Origin: Methylocystis sp. Sn-Cys
GTDB lineage: Bacteria; Pseudomonadota; Alphaproteobacteria; Rhizobiales; Beijerinckiaceae
Direction: 5' to 3'
Assembly: GCF_016745395.1 (NCBI RefSeq)
Contig: NZ_JAERVJ010000003.1
Location: forward strand, 62,001 to 126,000
DNA: 64,000 nt
Position numbers and translations under genes: made by a program
The notes under the pieces: model-generated
Told to the model about the DNA's origin: nothing
What the model saw: the letters and a program-made list of their open reading frames with translations, nothing else
Databases searched by the model: none
Part shown: positions 16,512-24,677 of the stretch, one piece after another
Layout: each line of letters begins with the position of its first letter
How positions within the stretch are numbered: the first letter of the stretch is position 1

Positions 16512-17510
16512 ATGCGATTTCGCCTCGTCCCGCTACTCGCAATGAGCCTGCTCCTCCTTGTCACAACCTGTACGGAAATGTTGGCCGCGACCGTCCCGCC
16601 GGATATTAAGAAGGTCGTGACCTTCGTATTCTTGGCAGACGAGCAAGGAAATCTAAAACATGATAGCACTGGTTCGCCGATCCCTTACGGAACGGGCTTT
16701 TTTGTAGGTGTTAACGCCAAGCAGCCGAATAAAGGAATTTATGGTTATTTTGTTACCGCTAAGCATGTGCTCGCGGACGCGACTGGAAATTTATTTAGCA
16801 GAGTGTTTGTCCGCCTCGATAAAAAAGGAGGAGATGTAGAATACATCCCCCTCGACCTGCTCAATAAGGGACAAAAAACCGTCTATACCCACTCAGATGC
16901 AAGCGTTGACATAGCGATGGTTCCTTGGATGCCAGACCAAGCAAAGTTTGATTTCAAGATCATTCCAGAAGACATGCTCACAACGGAGGAAAAGTTTTCA
17001 GAGCTCCATATCGCCGAAGGGTCAGAAGTATTTTTTGCGGGGTTGATGGTCCAATTCGCAGGCGAGCATCGCAATTATCCTGTGTTTCGCTTCGGCCGCG
17101 TTGCCATGCTTCCCGATGAGCCGCTCAAATGGGTGGATGACCCTTCAAAGCCGCCAGCGCTCGTGAAACTCTATCTACTCGAAACGCAGTCATTCGGCGG
17201 CAATAGTGGTTCCCCGGTGTTTTTCTACCTGGGGATCGATCGTCAACCGGGATCGATAAGTATCGGTCCCCCAAGCATCGCGCTCGCTGGTATCATGAGG
17301 GGTACATTCTTGAATTCAACGCCGGTAAAGTTCGCTCAGAGCCCAACTGCAGTCATTCCTTATACGCCCGAAAATATCGGGGTTGCTGCGGTTACGCCGT
17401 CGTATTTTTTGCATCAGGTTCTCTTCTCGGAGGAATTAACGAAATTTCGCGAGGATAACCCGATCGCTTTTCCTTCATTGCCCGTCTGGCTAAATCGAGT
17501 GGGCCACTAG
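16512..17510 (+). CDS. Secreted trypsin-like serine protease (PA clan)
   Basis: A 332-residue exported protein. The N-terminus is a signal peptide ending near a cysteine (LLLVTTCTEMLAA), so either a lipoprotein or an ordinary secreted form is possible. A chymotrypsin-fold domain follows with GTGFFVGV, His85 in YFVTAKHVLAD, Asp133 in ASVDIAMVP and Ser232 in FGGNSGSPVFF, the complete catalytic triad. There is no PDZ domain, so it is not DegP-like. The coding sequence is visibly AT-richer than all neighbours and uses AAA, ATT and TTT codons freely, and it lies behind tRNA-Val: signs of horizontal transfer. The start at 16512 has only a weak ribosome site (GGAAGTTTTAG). Substrate unknown. Confidence 0.85.
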   Translation: MRFRLVPLLAMSLLLLVTTCTEMLAATVPPDIKKVVTFVFLADEQGNLKHDSTGSPIPYGTGFFVGVNAKQPNKGIYGYFVTAKHVLADATGNLFSRVFVRLDKKGGDVEYIPLDLLNKGQKTVYTHSDASVDIAMVPWMPDQAKFDFKIIPEDMLTTEEKFSELHIAEGSEVFFAGLMVQFAGEHRNYPVFRFGRVAMLPDEPLKWVDDPSKPPALVKLYLLETQSFGGNSGSPVFFYLGIDRQPGSISIGPPSIALAGIMRGTFLNSTPVKFAQSPTAVIPYTPENIGVAAVTPSYFLHQVLFSEELTKFREDNPIAFPSLPVWLNRVGH

Positions 17511-17660
17511 AGAATCCGCGAGCGGACTGACTTGCTGACAGACAGGCGGTCGTGAGTAAATCGCTAAGCCATGATCCGCTCCAGGCTGACACGCCCTCCT
17601 CACCGAAGGGCGCGCACCGGCACGCGCTCTATTCGCCGAGCTTTTCTAATCAGCTAGCTT
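17511..17660. other. Gene-free junction after the protease gene
   Basis: This short stretch marks the return from AT-rich to GC-rich sequence. No gene, tRNA fragment or direct repeat of the tRNA-Val 3' end could be seen, so the right boundary of the inserted segment remains undefined. Confidence 0.4.
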
Positions 17661-18077
17661 TTGAGCCTTTTCGCCGCCCATGTATCTGGGGCGGACCAAA
17701 AACGATATCTTTCGGCGCGCGATCGTTGCGCCTTCGTCTGCTTGCTTACGTTCCATTTCGCGCCGCTCTCTGGCCTCGGCAAATGGGCGGATGCGCCAGA
17801 CTTTTCTCCGGCCGCTGAGGCCGCAGGCGCTTTGTGCAATCCCGATGGCGGCCACCAGCCGGTGCCGGGTCACGATCACGATCAGACCAAATGCTGCGCC
17901 TATTGCCTGGCCAGCGGCCGCGTCGCCTCCTTGCTCGCCTTCGCGGTCATTTACGACGCCATTGCCTACCTGCTTGCCGAGACGCATGGCGTTTCGCACG
18001 ACCGGCGCGCCGATGATTCCAGGCCTGCCGTGGGCTGGTTGATAAGCTGGCCGTCGTGCGCGCCGCCTGTCCCCTGA
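17661..18077 (+). CDS. Possible DUF2946-like small protein, start unclear
   Basis: An open frame of up to 138 residues whose middle resembles DUF2946 proteins: a short hydrophobic segment (CAFVCLLTFHFAPLSG), then ALCNPDGGHQPVPGHDHDQT and KCCAYCLASGR, a His/Cys-rich stretch of the sort seen near copper-handling genes. An in-frame stop lies at 17655 and the only start is a TTG at 17661 with no ribosome site, so the gene may have lost its N-terminus or be frameshifted. No copper genes are adjacent. The rest of the region to 18260 shows nothing else. Confidence 0.4.
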   Translation: MSLFAAHVSGADQKRYLSARDRCAFVCLLTFHFAPLSGLGKWADAPDFSPAAEAAGALCNPDGGHQPVPGHDHDQTKCCAYCLASGRVASLLAFAVIYDAIAYLLAETHGVSHDRRADDSRPAVGWLISWPSCAPPVP

Positions 18078-18260
18078 AAAATTCAGCCGTGCGCGCGTGG
18101 CGCCCATCCATTTTCTCTTGCCCTGAACAGAGCATCGCGTCGCCATTTCCATTCGCGGGGACGCAGAAATAGTCTGGGAAGGGCAGCAGAGCGTTTTTGG
18201 GCTTGCGAAAGATCCGAGCCCGCACCATTCGAGCGTGAGACGCTGGCGCGCCTGTCTCAT

Positions 18261-19853
18261 TTACGAAGCGGCGTTTCCCGCCATCGCGCGGACCCTGGCG
18301 GTCAATTCGTCCAGAAGGAACGGCTTGCGCAGGATTTGCATATTTGGCGCGAGCCGCAACGTCTCCAACGAATTCCCCGCATAGCCCGTAATCAGCAGCA
18401 CCGGTAGCTCCGGCCGCTTGGATTGAGCGGTTTCGGCGAGCTGGCGACCGTTCACGCCCGGCAGGCAGACGTCGGTGATCAGCAGGTCCAGCGGCGCGTC
18501 GGACTCCAATTCCTTCAGTCCGGCCAGGCCCTCGCTGGCTTCGACGACGGTAAAGCCCATTCGGGCGACCGCCTCGGCGATTTGCGCGCGCACCTCCGCC
18601 TGGTCCTCGACGACGAGAGCTTTTCCACGATGGGTCGACTCGGACAAAGCCGCTGCTTCGATGCGGGGGCGATCTTCAGCGGCGACGCAATCCTTTACGG
18701 GCCCGCGGCCGGGAAGATAAATCCTCACGCGCGTTCCCCCGCCAGGATGGCTCTCGATCCGCACGAATCCGCCGGATTGTTTGACGAAACCATATATCTG
18801 GGACAAGCCGAGGCCCGTGCCTTTGCCCGTCGGCTTGGTGGTGAAGAAAGGTTCGAACACCCGGCTCAGGACCTCACGGGTCATGCCCTCGCCGCTGTCG
18901 GTCACCGCGATCTCGACATAGTTTCCCGGCTGCGCGCCGGGGGTGTCCGGGTCGGCGATCAGCTCCCGATCCGCCGTGGCGATTTGAAGCGCGCCGCCTT
19001 CGGGCATGGCGTCGCGCGCATTGATGGCGAGATTCAGCAGAGCGCTCTCGAGCTGCGAAGGGTCGCAGGCGACGTTCCAGCGCGCCGGCGCCAGGCACAG
19101 CCGCAGCTCGATTTCGGGCCCCAGAGTCCGACGCAGCAACTCCTCCATTCCGGCGACGAGCCTGCCGGGCTCGATGACGCGCGGCGTCAACGTCTGGCGC
19201 AGCGAGAAGGCGAGCAATCTGTTGATGAGGCTCGAGGCGTTGTTCGCGGCTTTTTGTATGGCGGCGACGGCAGGCTTGATGTCTTGGGCGCGCCCGATCT
19301 CGATCTGGTGCTCGATGACGCTGATCGACCCCACGATCACCTGAAGCATATTATTGAAGTCATGCGCGATGCCGCCCGTCAACTGCCCGATCGCCTCCAT
19401 CTTCTGCGCATGCGCCAGGCGTTCCTCGCTCTCGCGCAGGGCGGCGTTGGCGTCGCGTAATTGGGCGATCGACGGGAGAGAGAGAAAATCCGGCAGCTTC
19501 CACCACAGCACGATCGCCGTGGAAATCGAGGCCAGCGCCGTCGCAGCCTTGACGACGCCCTGAATGCCATAGAGCGGCGTCCAAAGCGTGGCCAGATCGA
19601 GCCAATGGGTGGTGCCGCAAAGCATGATGAAAGCGGCGAACAGCCACAGCATCGGAGGAAAGATGAGATCGCGGCGCCGTCTTCCGATAATGCCGAGCGC
19701 CATGGGGATGGAAAAATAAGCGACCGCGATGGCTGTGTCGGAAATCGCATAAAGCCAAATCAGCTCGGGTTCCCAAAGCAGGCAATAGCCGTGGGGCGCG
19801 AGCCCGGACGCGCCAAACAGCCATTCACTCAACGCGGATAACATGTGCCGCAA
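18261..19853 (-). CDS. Hybrid histidine kinase with ethylene-receptor-like sensor domain
   Basis: A 530-residue membrane kinase. Residues 30-118 form three helices matching the ethylene-binding domain of plant ETR1 and cyanobacterial SynEtr1. The residues known to matter in ETR1 (Asp25, Tyr32, Ile35, Pro36, Ile62, Cys65, His69) occur here as Asp39, Tyr46, Ile49, Pro50, Ile76, Cys79 and His83, all shifted by exactly 14. Unlike plant receptors there is no GAF domain: a short coiled coil leads to the HisKA site (His164 in GGIAHDFNNML), an HATPase (NLAINARDAMPEGG, FEPFFTTKPTGKGTGLGLSQ) and a C-terminal receiver (LLITDVCLPGVNG with Lys in LRKPF). No response-regulator gene is adjacent, so output probably goes through a phosphorelay elsewhere. 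Binding of copper and ethylene is inferred, not shown. Confidence 0.85.
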   Translation of the reverse strand: MRHMLSALSEWLFGASGLAPHGYCLLWEPELIWLYAISDTAIAVAYFSIPMALGIIGRRRRDLIFPPMLWLFAAFIMLCGTTHWLDLATLWTPLYGIQGVVKAATALASISTAIVLWWKLPDFLSLPSIAQLRDANAALRESEERLAHAQKMEAIGQLTGGIAHDFNNMLQVIVGSISVIEHQIEIGRAQDIKPAVAAIQKAANNASSLINRLLAFSLRQTLTPRVIEPGRLVAGMEELLRRTLGPEIELRLCLAPARWNVACDPSQLESALLNLAINARDAMPEGGALQIATADRELIADPDTPGAQPGNYVEIAVTDSGEGMTREVLSRVFEPFFTTKPTGKGTGLGLSQIYGFVKQSGGFVRIESHPGGGTRVRIYLPGRGPVKDCVAAEDRPRIEAAALSESTHRGKALVVEDQAEVRAQIAEAVARMGFTVVEASEGLAGLKELESDAPLDLLITDVCLPGVNGRQLAETAQSKRPELPVLLITGYAGNSLETLRLAPNMQILRKPFLLDELTARVRAMAGNAAS

Positions 19854-20260
19854 CTCCCGTCGCCGCGAGAAACCGCCAAGCCCTCGCTAACCCCTTGAAC
19901 GCGCCGCGAGAGCCGTTTCGGCTATGCCTCCCCAAGCAGGTGGAGGCCGGAATTTCAAGCTGCGCCATGGACATAATATACCCAGGGCGGCAGTTTTTCG
20001 CGTATGGCTCGTTGGAGAGAAGACGCGCGAGCTTCACTGTCAGAGGGGCTTTACGGGTAGGTTTGAGACTTCAAAGGGGAAAAGCGTGGTTTCGGACCAC
20101 TGAAAGTTACGAAATTTTCTTTCAGCAACGCCATCGCCGGTTGTATCTTTCCCGATGCTTCCCTCGGCACGGAAGCGGGCGGCCGCCAATTTACAGCTTC
20201 TGGCGGCGCCAAGCGTCGCGCGTCAGTTCCCGGCGTTCCAACCCTGAACCAGGCGGGGGC
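19854..20260. other. Gene-free intergenic stretch between divergent genes
   Basis: About 400 bases between the divergent kinase and parA genes. Both genes must take their promoters from here, but no clear -35/-10 pair, repeat or RNA gene could be identified. Open frames that extend the ParA reading frame upstream show no conserved residues. Confidence 0.4.
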
Positions 20261-21049
20261 ATGCATATCGTCGCATTCGTCGCCCAGAAGGGCGGCTCCG
20301 GGAAAAGCACGCTCGCGAGCAATGTCGCCGTCGCCGGCCATCTTGCGGGCGAGCGCGTCTTCATCTGCGATCTCGACCCGCTGCAATTGCTGGTCAAATG
20401 GTCGAAGGCGCGCAAGGCGGTCGACGTTCCGGTCGAACATATCCCGCCGGGCAAGCTCGCGCCCGCCTTGGCGGCGCTGGCAAGCAAGGGCGTGACGCTG
20501 GCGGTGATCGACACGCCGGGGGCGGATCCGGCTGCCTGCGAAGAGGCGATACGGGCCGCGGATCTTTGCGTGATCCCGGCGCGGCCCAACACGCTCGACA
20601 TATGGGCGAGCGAAGCGACCCTGGCCAAGGTGCGGTCGTGCGGCAAGGATTACGCTTTCCTTCTCAACCAATGTCCGCCCGCCCAGCAGGGCGTTCGCGT
20701 CGAGCGCGGCGCGCAGGCCTTGCAGCAGCTCGGGGCGCTGCTGGCGCCGCTCGTCTCCACCCGCGTCGATTATCAGGACGCCATCCGCCTCGGCCTCGGG
20801 GTCGGGGAGCTCAACCCGAGCGGCGTCGCCGCCCGGGAGATGCGCCGGCTTTGGGCCTCGCTGCGCGGCCGGCTCGAGGAGAAGGCCAGATCGGCGGCGC
20901 CGGAGCTGTCCCTGTTCCCGTATCGGAGCTTCTTCGATCAGGCGATCAAGGCGCACGACTTTTACGCCAGCTTCCTGAATGCGCTTTTGCCAGCCGACAG
21001 GGGGACGGCGGAACGGCCGCCGCCGGAAGACGCCGCCCGGCGGCGATGA
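20261..21049 (+). CDS. Orphan ParA/MinD-like ATPase
   Basis: A 262-residue deviant Walker ATPase. Walker A is VAFVAQKGGSGKSTLASN (residues 7-24), followed by FICDLDPLQLLVKWSK and the Walker B-like LAVIDTPGADP. Such proteins position plasmids, chemoreceptors, carboxysomes or other cargo on the nucleoid. No parB gene or parS-like site lies beside it, unlike plasmid systems; it resembles the single ParA proteins coded on conjugative elements, though it is not part of the relic at 1-2010. The ATG at 20261 has AGGCGGGGG before it. A small membrane protein and two other small genes follow on the same strand and might be its partners. Confidence 0.85.
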   Translation: MHIVAFVAQKGGSGKSTLASNVAVAGHLAGERVFICDLDPLQLLVKWSKARKAVDVPVEHIPPGKLAPALAALASKGVTLAVIDTPGADPAACEEAIRAADLCVIPARPNTLDIWASEATLAKVRSCGKDYAFLLNQCPPAQQGVRVERGAQALQQLGALLAPLVSTRVDYQDAIRLGLGVGELNPSGVAAREMRRLWASLRGRLEEKARSAAPELSLFPYRSFFDQAIKAHDFYASFLNALLPADRGTAERPPPEDAARRR

Positions 21050-21146
21050 TTCGGCGCTCCGGACCTTCTTTCGCAAGCGCGCGTTAGGAGCCAATGGGCG
21101 CCGGGCGTCTTTCGCCGGCCCGGCGCGTGATCCGGCGGAGGAAGCA

Positions 21147-21419
21147 ATGGTCGTCGCCGTCGAGACGCTTTATCTCACCGCTTTGCTCAGCGCTTTCATC
21201 GGCCTTGTCGGCCTGTTCGCCCTCGCCGGTCCGGCGGCGCGAACCTCGTTGCGGGCCAGGCAGAGCCTTCTCGGAGTCATTGTCGCGGCGACGGCGGTCT
21301 CGCTCTCGTCATATGTTCTTTATGCGCTCAGTCCACATCAGGAGGCGCGTCAGGCCACCTATGGGGCCTTAACCACGCCGGGCGGGTTTTCCTCCCGGAT
21401 GGACTCGTCGCCTCGGTAG
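21147..21419 (+). CDS. Small membrane protein, unknown
   Basis: A 90-residue protein starting at ATG 21147 after GGCGGAGGAAGCA, a strong ribosome site. Two hydrophobic helices are visible (TLYLTALLSAFIGLVGLFAL and QSLLGVIVAATAVSLSSYVL), separated by a short basic loop (RTSLRARQ), and a hydrophilic C-terminal tail. It begins 97 bases after the parA stop. No family is recognised; the strong ribosome site and clean topology are the main arguments for a real gene. Confidence 0.6.
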   Translation: MVVAVETLYLTALLSAFIGLVGLFALAGPAARTSLRARQSLLGVIVAATAVSLSSYVLYALSPHQEARQATYGALTTPGGFSSRMDSSPR

Positions 21420-21568
21420 GAAATCGAGCGCGCGCAGAAGCTGGAGCGCGTGCTTGCAAAAAGCCTGTCGATTTTTGCGGATTTTGCGCCAAGCGGCGCT
21501 TGCCGCCGGTCCCCTTTAATTTATCGTCTCCCATCCCAATATGCAGGCGAAACGATCGGAAGGGCTCT

Positions 21569-21799
21569 ATGACTGACAACACCCATGACGATATGGACGG
21601 CCTGTCCGACCCCTTCAGCTACGAGGATCTCGTTTCCCAGCGGGCGATGGCCTTTTACCATGTCGCGCGTTTGACCGACACGGTGCAGGACGACGCGGTG
21701 AAGGAACTGTGCCTCACAATGCTGCGCAAGCTCAACGCCAGCATCAAGGCGCCCTCCACGGCCGAGCTACGCACATTCGAGGGCAGCAAGCCCCGCTGA
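21569..21799 (+). CDS. Small conserved-looking cytosolic protein, unknown
   Basis: A 76-residue acidic, helical protein (MTDNTHDDMDGLSDPFSYED at the N-terminus). Helical text such as VSQRAMAFYHVARLTDTVQD and AVKELCLTMLRKLNASIK suggests a small three-helix fold. It starts at ATG 21569 with GATCGGAAGGG upstream. A rho-independent terminator at 21927-21955 lies downstream. No function can be offered. Confidence 0.6.
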   Translation: MTDNTHDDMDGLSDPFSYEDLVSQRAMAFYHVARLTDTVQDDAVKELCLTMLRKLNASIKAPSTAELRTFEGSKPR

Positions 21800-21926
21800 C
21801 CGGTTGTGGTAAAGCTGCAACAGCACAGCTTTTTTGGAGCTTCGGCCCCCGCCGAACACAGTTTTGCCATAGCTCACGCGTGCAATCGTCGTGTGCTCTC
21901 CTTGGGCATTTCCTCCCTGAACTTGG

Positions 21927-21955
21927 GCCGCTGGCCGACCAGCGGCTCTTTTTTT
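21927..21955 (+). terminator. Rho-independent terminator
   Basis: An 8-base stem GCCGCTGG / CCAGCGGC with a 4-base loop is followed by CT and a run of seven T. It faces right and probably ends the transcript holding the 21569 gene, although 130 bases separate them, leaving room for a small RNA. Confidence 0.8.
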
Positions 21956-22096
21956 GGCCCGATGGGCGTTTTTCGGCCCTCGCCGGGCGGCGACCGCAGT
22001 CAGGGCGGTTTCGCCAAGGCTTCCAATCGCGTATGATCCGCTCAGCCTGCGCTGAGCACCGCAGGAAATCCAAATCAATCGAGAAGGGACGTGTGA

Positions 22097-22363
22097 ATGC
22101 GCATTTTTATCCGGCTTTCGGCTTTGCTGGCGATCACCGTGGCGGCGCCGGCCCTGGCTGAGGGCACCGCCTCCCAGCGCGCCGCCTGCGAGGACGACGC
22201 TTACCGTTTCTGCCAGGCCCAGGTGCCGGACGCCGTCGCGATCGAGAAATGCCTGCGGGCCAGCGCGGCCAGCATCAGCCCAGCCTGCCGCACCGAGTTG
22301 GGCCTTGCCTCGCCGGCGTCCGAGACCACGCCTCCGTCGGGCGGCAAGAAGCGCAAGCACTGA
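22097..22363 (+). CDS. Small secreted protein with four cysteines, unknown
   Basis: An 88-residue protein with a Sec signal (MRIFIRLSALLAITVAAPAL, cleavage after ALA near residue 21). The mature part has four cysteines, C31, C39, C52 and C64, in a CEDDAYRFC - IEKCL - PACR arrangement, likely two disulfides joining helices, and ends in a basic Lys-rich tail (GGKKRKH). The ATG at 22097 follows AGAAGGGACGTG. Its own terminator lies seven bases after the stop, so it is a single-gene unit. The cysteine pattern seems conserved among Rhizobiales proteins of unknown function. Confidence 0.72.
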   Translation: MRIFIRLSALLAITVAAPALAEGTASQRAACEDDAYRFCQAQVPDAVAIEKCLRASAASISPACRTELGLASPASETTPPSGGKKRKH

Positions 22364-22369
22364 TCGATC

Positions 22370-22404
22370 GGCGCGGGCGTTTCGTCCGCGCCTTCTCATT
22401 TTTT
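22370..22404 (+). terminator. Rho-independent terminator of the 22097 gene
   Basis: The stem GGCGCGG / CCGCGCC closes a 9-base loop and is followed by TTCTCATTTTTT. It lies directly after the stop codon of the small secreted protein. Confidence 0.78.
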
Positions 22405-22493
22405 CAAGATTGTTGATTTTTCGCGCGCCCCGGAGCGCGCTTGCCGCGCCGCTACACGCCGTCAGCCTCCGACATAGATAGAAGCGTGGGGGG

Positions 22494-23375
22494 ATGGCGA
22501 GGTCTTCCATGGCCGAAGCGTCACAGTCACACAATCGCGCCGCCGAGACGCCGCGAAACGGCGGCTGGACGATTGCGCAGAACTGGCGCTCCTATACGCA
22601 GGACGAACACGACCGCTGGAGCCGTCTCGTCGCGCGGCAGGAAAAGCTTCTGCCGGGCCGCGCCTGCGACGCCTTTCTCGAAGCCAAAGAGACGCTGAAG
22701 CTCCCGCGCCATTGCATTCCCGATTTCTCGAAAGTGAGCGATCGCCTCTCCCGTCTGACGGGCTGGCGCATCGCGCCCGTCGCGGGACTTATCCCCGACG
22801 ACGTCTTTTTCGATTGTCTCGCCAATCGCCGTTTTCCCGCCGGCGCCTTCATCCGTTCGGAGCGCGCGCTCGATTATCTTTCCGAGCCAGACGTGTTTCA
22901 CGATGTCTTCGGCCATGTGCCGCTGCTGGCCGATCCTGTCTATGCGCGTTTTCTCGAAGCCTATGGCAAGGGCGGCCAGCGCGCGCTGAGTAGAGGCCAA
23001 TTGCACAATCTGGCGCGGCTCTACTGGTATACGGTGGAGTTCGGCTTGATCCGCTCCAGCGACGGGCTGCGCATTTTCGGCGCGGGCATATTGTCGTCGC
23101 CGGGCGAAACCGTTTTCTCGCTCGAAGACACGTCGCCCAATCGAATCGCTTTCGATCTCTTTCGCATCATGCGAACGAAATATGTCATCAGCGATTATCA
23201 GCAGATCTATTTCGTCATCGACAGCTTCGAGCAGCTTCTCGATCAATGCTACCAGGATTTCGGCGCGTTTTATGATCGGCTGCAGGCGGCGCGCGATATA
23301 GAGCCGCACGAACTTCTCCCTGACGATCACGTCATCACGACGGGCGATCTGCGATACTTTCGCACGCGGCATTGA
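22494..23375 (+). CDS. phhA: Phenylalanine 4-monooxygenase
   Basis: A non-heme iron, pterin-dependent enzyme that hydroxylates phenylalanine to tyrosine. The 293-residue protein is the single-domain bacterial form, without a regulatory ACT domain. The iron-binding HDVFGHVPLL (two His) and the later Glu in LYWYTVEFGL are present, as is the pterin-side LSEPDVFHD region and the SSPGETVFSLED block. The first ATG (22494) is used here; a second ATG at 22509 also has a ribosome-like GGCGAGG and would remove five residues. A pterin-4a-carbinolamine dehydratase, its usual partner, is not in the window. Confidence 0.94.
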   Translation: MARSSMAEASQSHNRAAETPRNGGWTIAQNWRSYTQDEHDRWSRLVARQEKLLPGRACDAFLEAKETLKLPRHCIPDFSKVSDRLSRLTGWRIAPVAGLIPDDVFFDCLANRRFPAGAFIRSERALDYLSEPDVFHDVFGHVPLLADPVYARFLEAYGKGGQRALSRGQLHNLARLYWYTVEFGLIRSSDGLRIFGAGILSSPGETVFSLEDTSPNRIAFDLFRIMRTKYVISDYQQIYFVIDSFEQLLDQCYQDFGAFYDRLQAARDIEPHELLPDDHVITTGDLRYFRTRH

Positions 23376-23431
23376 AGTTCGACATGCGCCCCGTACGGGC
23401 GCTGCGCTGGCTGCCGGCTATGCGGCCCCTT

Positions 23432-23456
23432 GGAACAAAAGCGTTTCCGAGCTGTT
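23432..23456 (+). promoter_or_regulatory. EcfG-type stress promoter upstream of glycosyltransferase-glf
   Basis: GGAAC at 23432-23436, 16 bases, then TGTT at 23453-23456 matches the alphaproteobacterial EcfG consensus (GGAAC, 16-17 bases, CGTT) with one -10 mismatch. It lies 73 bases before the glycosyltransferase start. Confidence 0.55.
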
Positions 23457-23528
23457 TCGACAAGGGCGGCAGAGCAACGCCCGTGCAAAGACGATGCGAG
23501 CGGGAGCTACGCGGACAAGGAGTCACCA

Positions 23529-24677
23529 ATGGCGCGTGCGGTACATGAGACGAGCGCTTCATCCCACCTTTTATGCTTTTCACATTTGCGTTGGCGTTTT
23601 GTTTTTCAGCGTCCTCAACATCTCATGAGCCGCGCGGCGAAAGAGTTCCAGACCTGGTATTTCGAGGAGCCCGAGTTTTTCGACGGGCCGCCTGTCTTGC
23701 GCATAGAGACGGATGAAGCGTGCAACGTCTCGGTCGTCACGCCGCTCGTGCCGAAAGGGCTGAACGATGCAGAGACCAACGAAACATTGAAAGCGCTTTT
23801 GGCGCGGCTCTTGTCGCGGATTCAGCCAAAGCGATTGATTGCCTGGTATTACACGCCCATGGCGCTCCGCTTCACGCATGAGCTCGAGCCCGATGGCTGC
23901 GTCTACGACAACATGGATGAACTCTCCGCCTTTGTCGGAGCGCCGGGCGACATTGCCGATTGGGAGCGCCGCTTGCTCGATAAATGCGACGTCGTCTATG
24001 TCGGCGGCCGTTCGCTTTACGAGGCCAAACGCAATCGGCATCCAAATATCCACGTCTATCCCAGCAGCGTCGACGTCGCGCATTTTCGTGTGGCGCGGAC
24101 CATGCGCGACGCGCCCGAGGATCAAGCGCTCATTCCGCATCCGCGCATGGGATTTTTCGGGGTTATCGACGAGCGGATGGATCTCGACATCGTCGCCGGC
24201 GTTGCCGCGCTTCGCCCGCAGTGGCAATTGGTGATGGTGGGCCCGACCGCGAAGATCGATCCATCGCGGCTTCCCCTCGCGCCAAACATCCATTGGCTCG
24301 GGTGCAAAAGCTATGAGTCGCTGCCGCGTTACCTCGCGGGGTGGGACGTTGGTTTTATGCCTTTCGCGCTGAATGAGGCGACGCGTTTTATCAGCCCCAC
24401 AAAGACGCCCGAGTTTCTTGCCGCTGGCGTCCCATTGGTGTCGACGCCGATCGCCGACGTCGTCGAGCCTTATGGAAAGGCGGGGCTCGTGGAGATCGCA
24501 AGAACGGCCGAACAGTTCGTTGAACGCGCCGAATATCTGCTGCGCAGACCGAAAGGGCCCTGGCTGAGAATGGTCGACGCGCATCTTTCCGGCATGTCGT
24601 GGGACAGCACATGGGCGGGGATGGCGGGGCATCTGAATTCGATCTCGCACAGAGGCATGGAGGCGCGTCGTGTTTGA
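23529..24677 (+). CDS. Glycosyltransferase (GT-B type) paired with glf
   Basis: A 382-residue GT-B-fold glycosyltransferase. It begins LLCFSHLRWRFVFQRPQHLM, a start typical of GT4-like enzymes of envelope glycan clusters, and has YDNMDELSAF in the acceptor half. In the donor half are MGFFGVIDERMDLD, WQLVMVGPTAKID, NIHWLGCKSYESLPRYLAGW and the sugar-nucleotide motif SPTKTPEFLAAGVPLVSTPI (an E-x7-E-like region). It overlaps glf by eight bases, so the pair is co-translated and probably makes and uses a galactofuranose-type donor, or this enzyme builds the same glycan. The start has ACAAGGAG before it. Confidence 0.82.
   Translation: MARAVHETSASSHLLCFSHLRWRFVFQRPQHLMSRAAKEFQTWYFEEPEFFDGPPVLRIETDEACNVSVVTPLVPKGLNDAETNETLKALLARLLSRIQPKRLIAWYYTPMALRFTHELEPDGCVYDNMDELSAFVGAPGDIADWERRLLDKCDVVYVGGRSLYEAKRNRHPNIHVYPSSVDVAHFRVARTMRDAPEDQALIPHPRMGFFGVIDERMDLDIVAGVAALRPQWQLVMVGPTAKIDPSRLPLAPNIHWLGCKSYESLPRYLAGWDVGFMPFALNEATRFISPTKTPEFLAAGVPLVSTPIADVVEPYGKAGLVEIARTAEQFVERAEYLLRRPKGPWLRMVDAHLSGMSWDSTWAGMAGHLNSISHRGMEARRV

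Noticed and set aside
17511-18260. A right-hand att repeat of the tRNA-Val 3' end
   Set aside because: Looked for and not found by eye, so the island boundary is left open.
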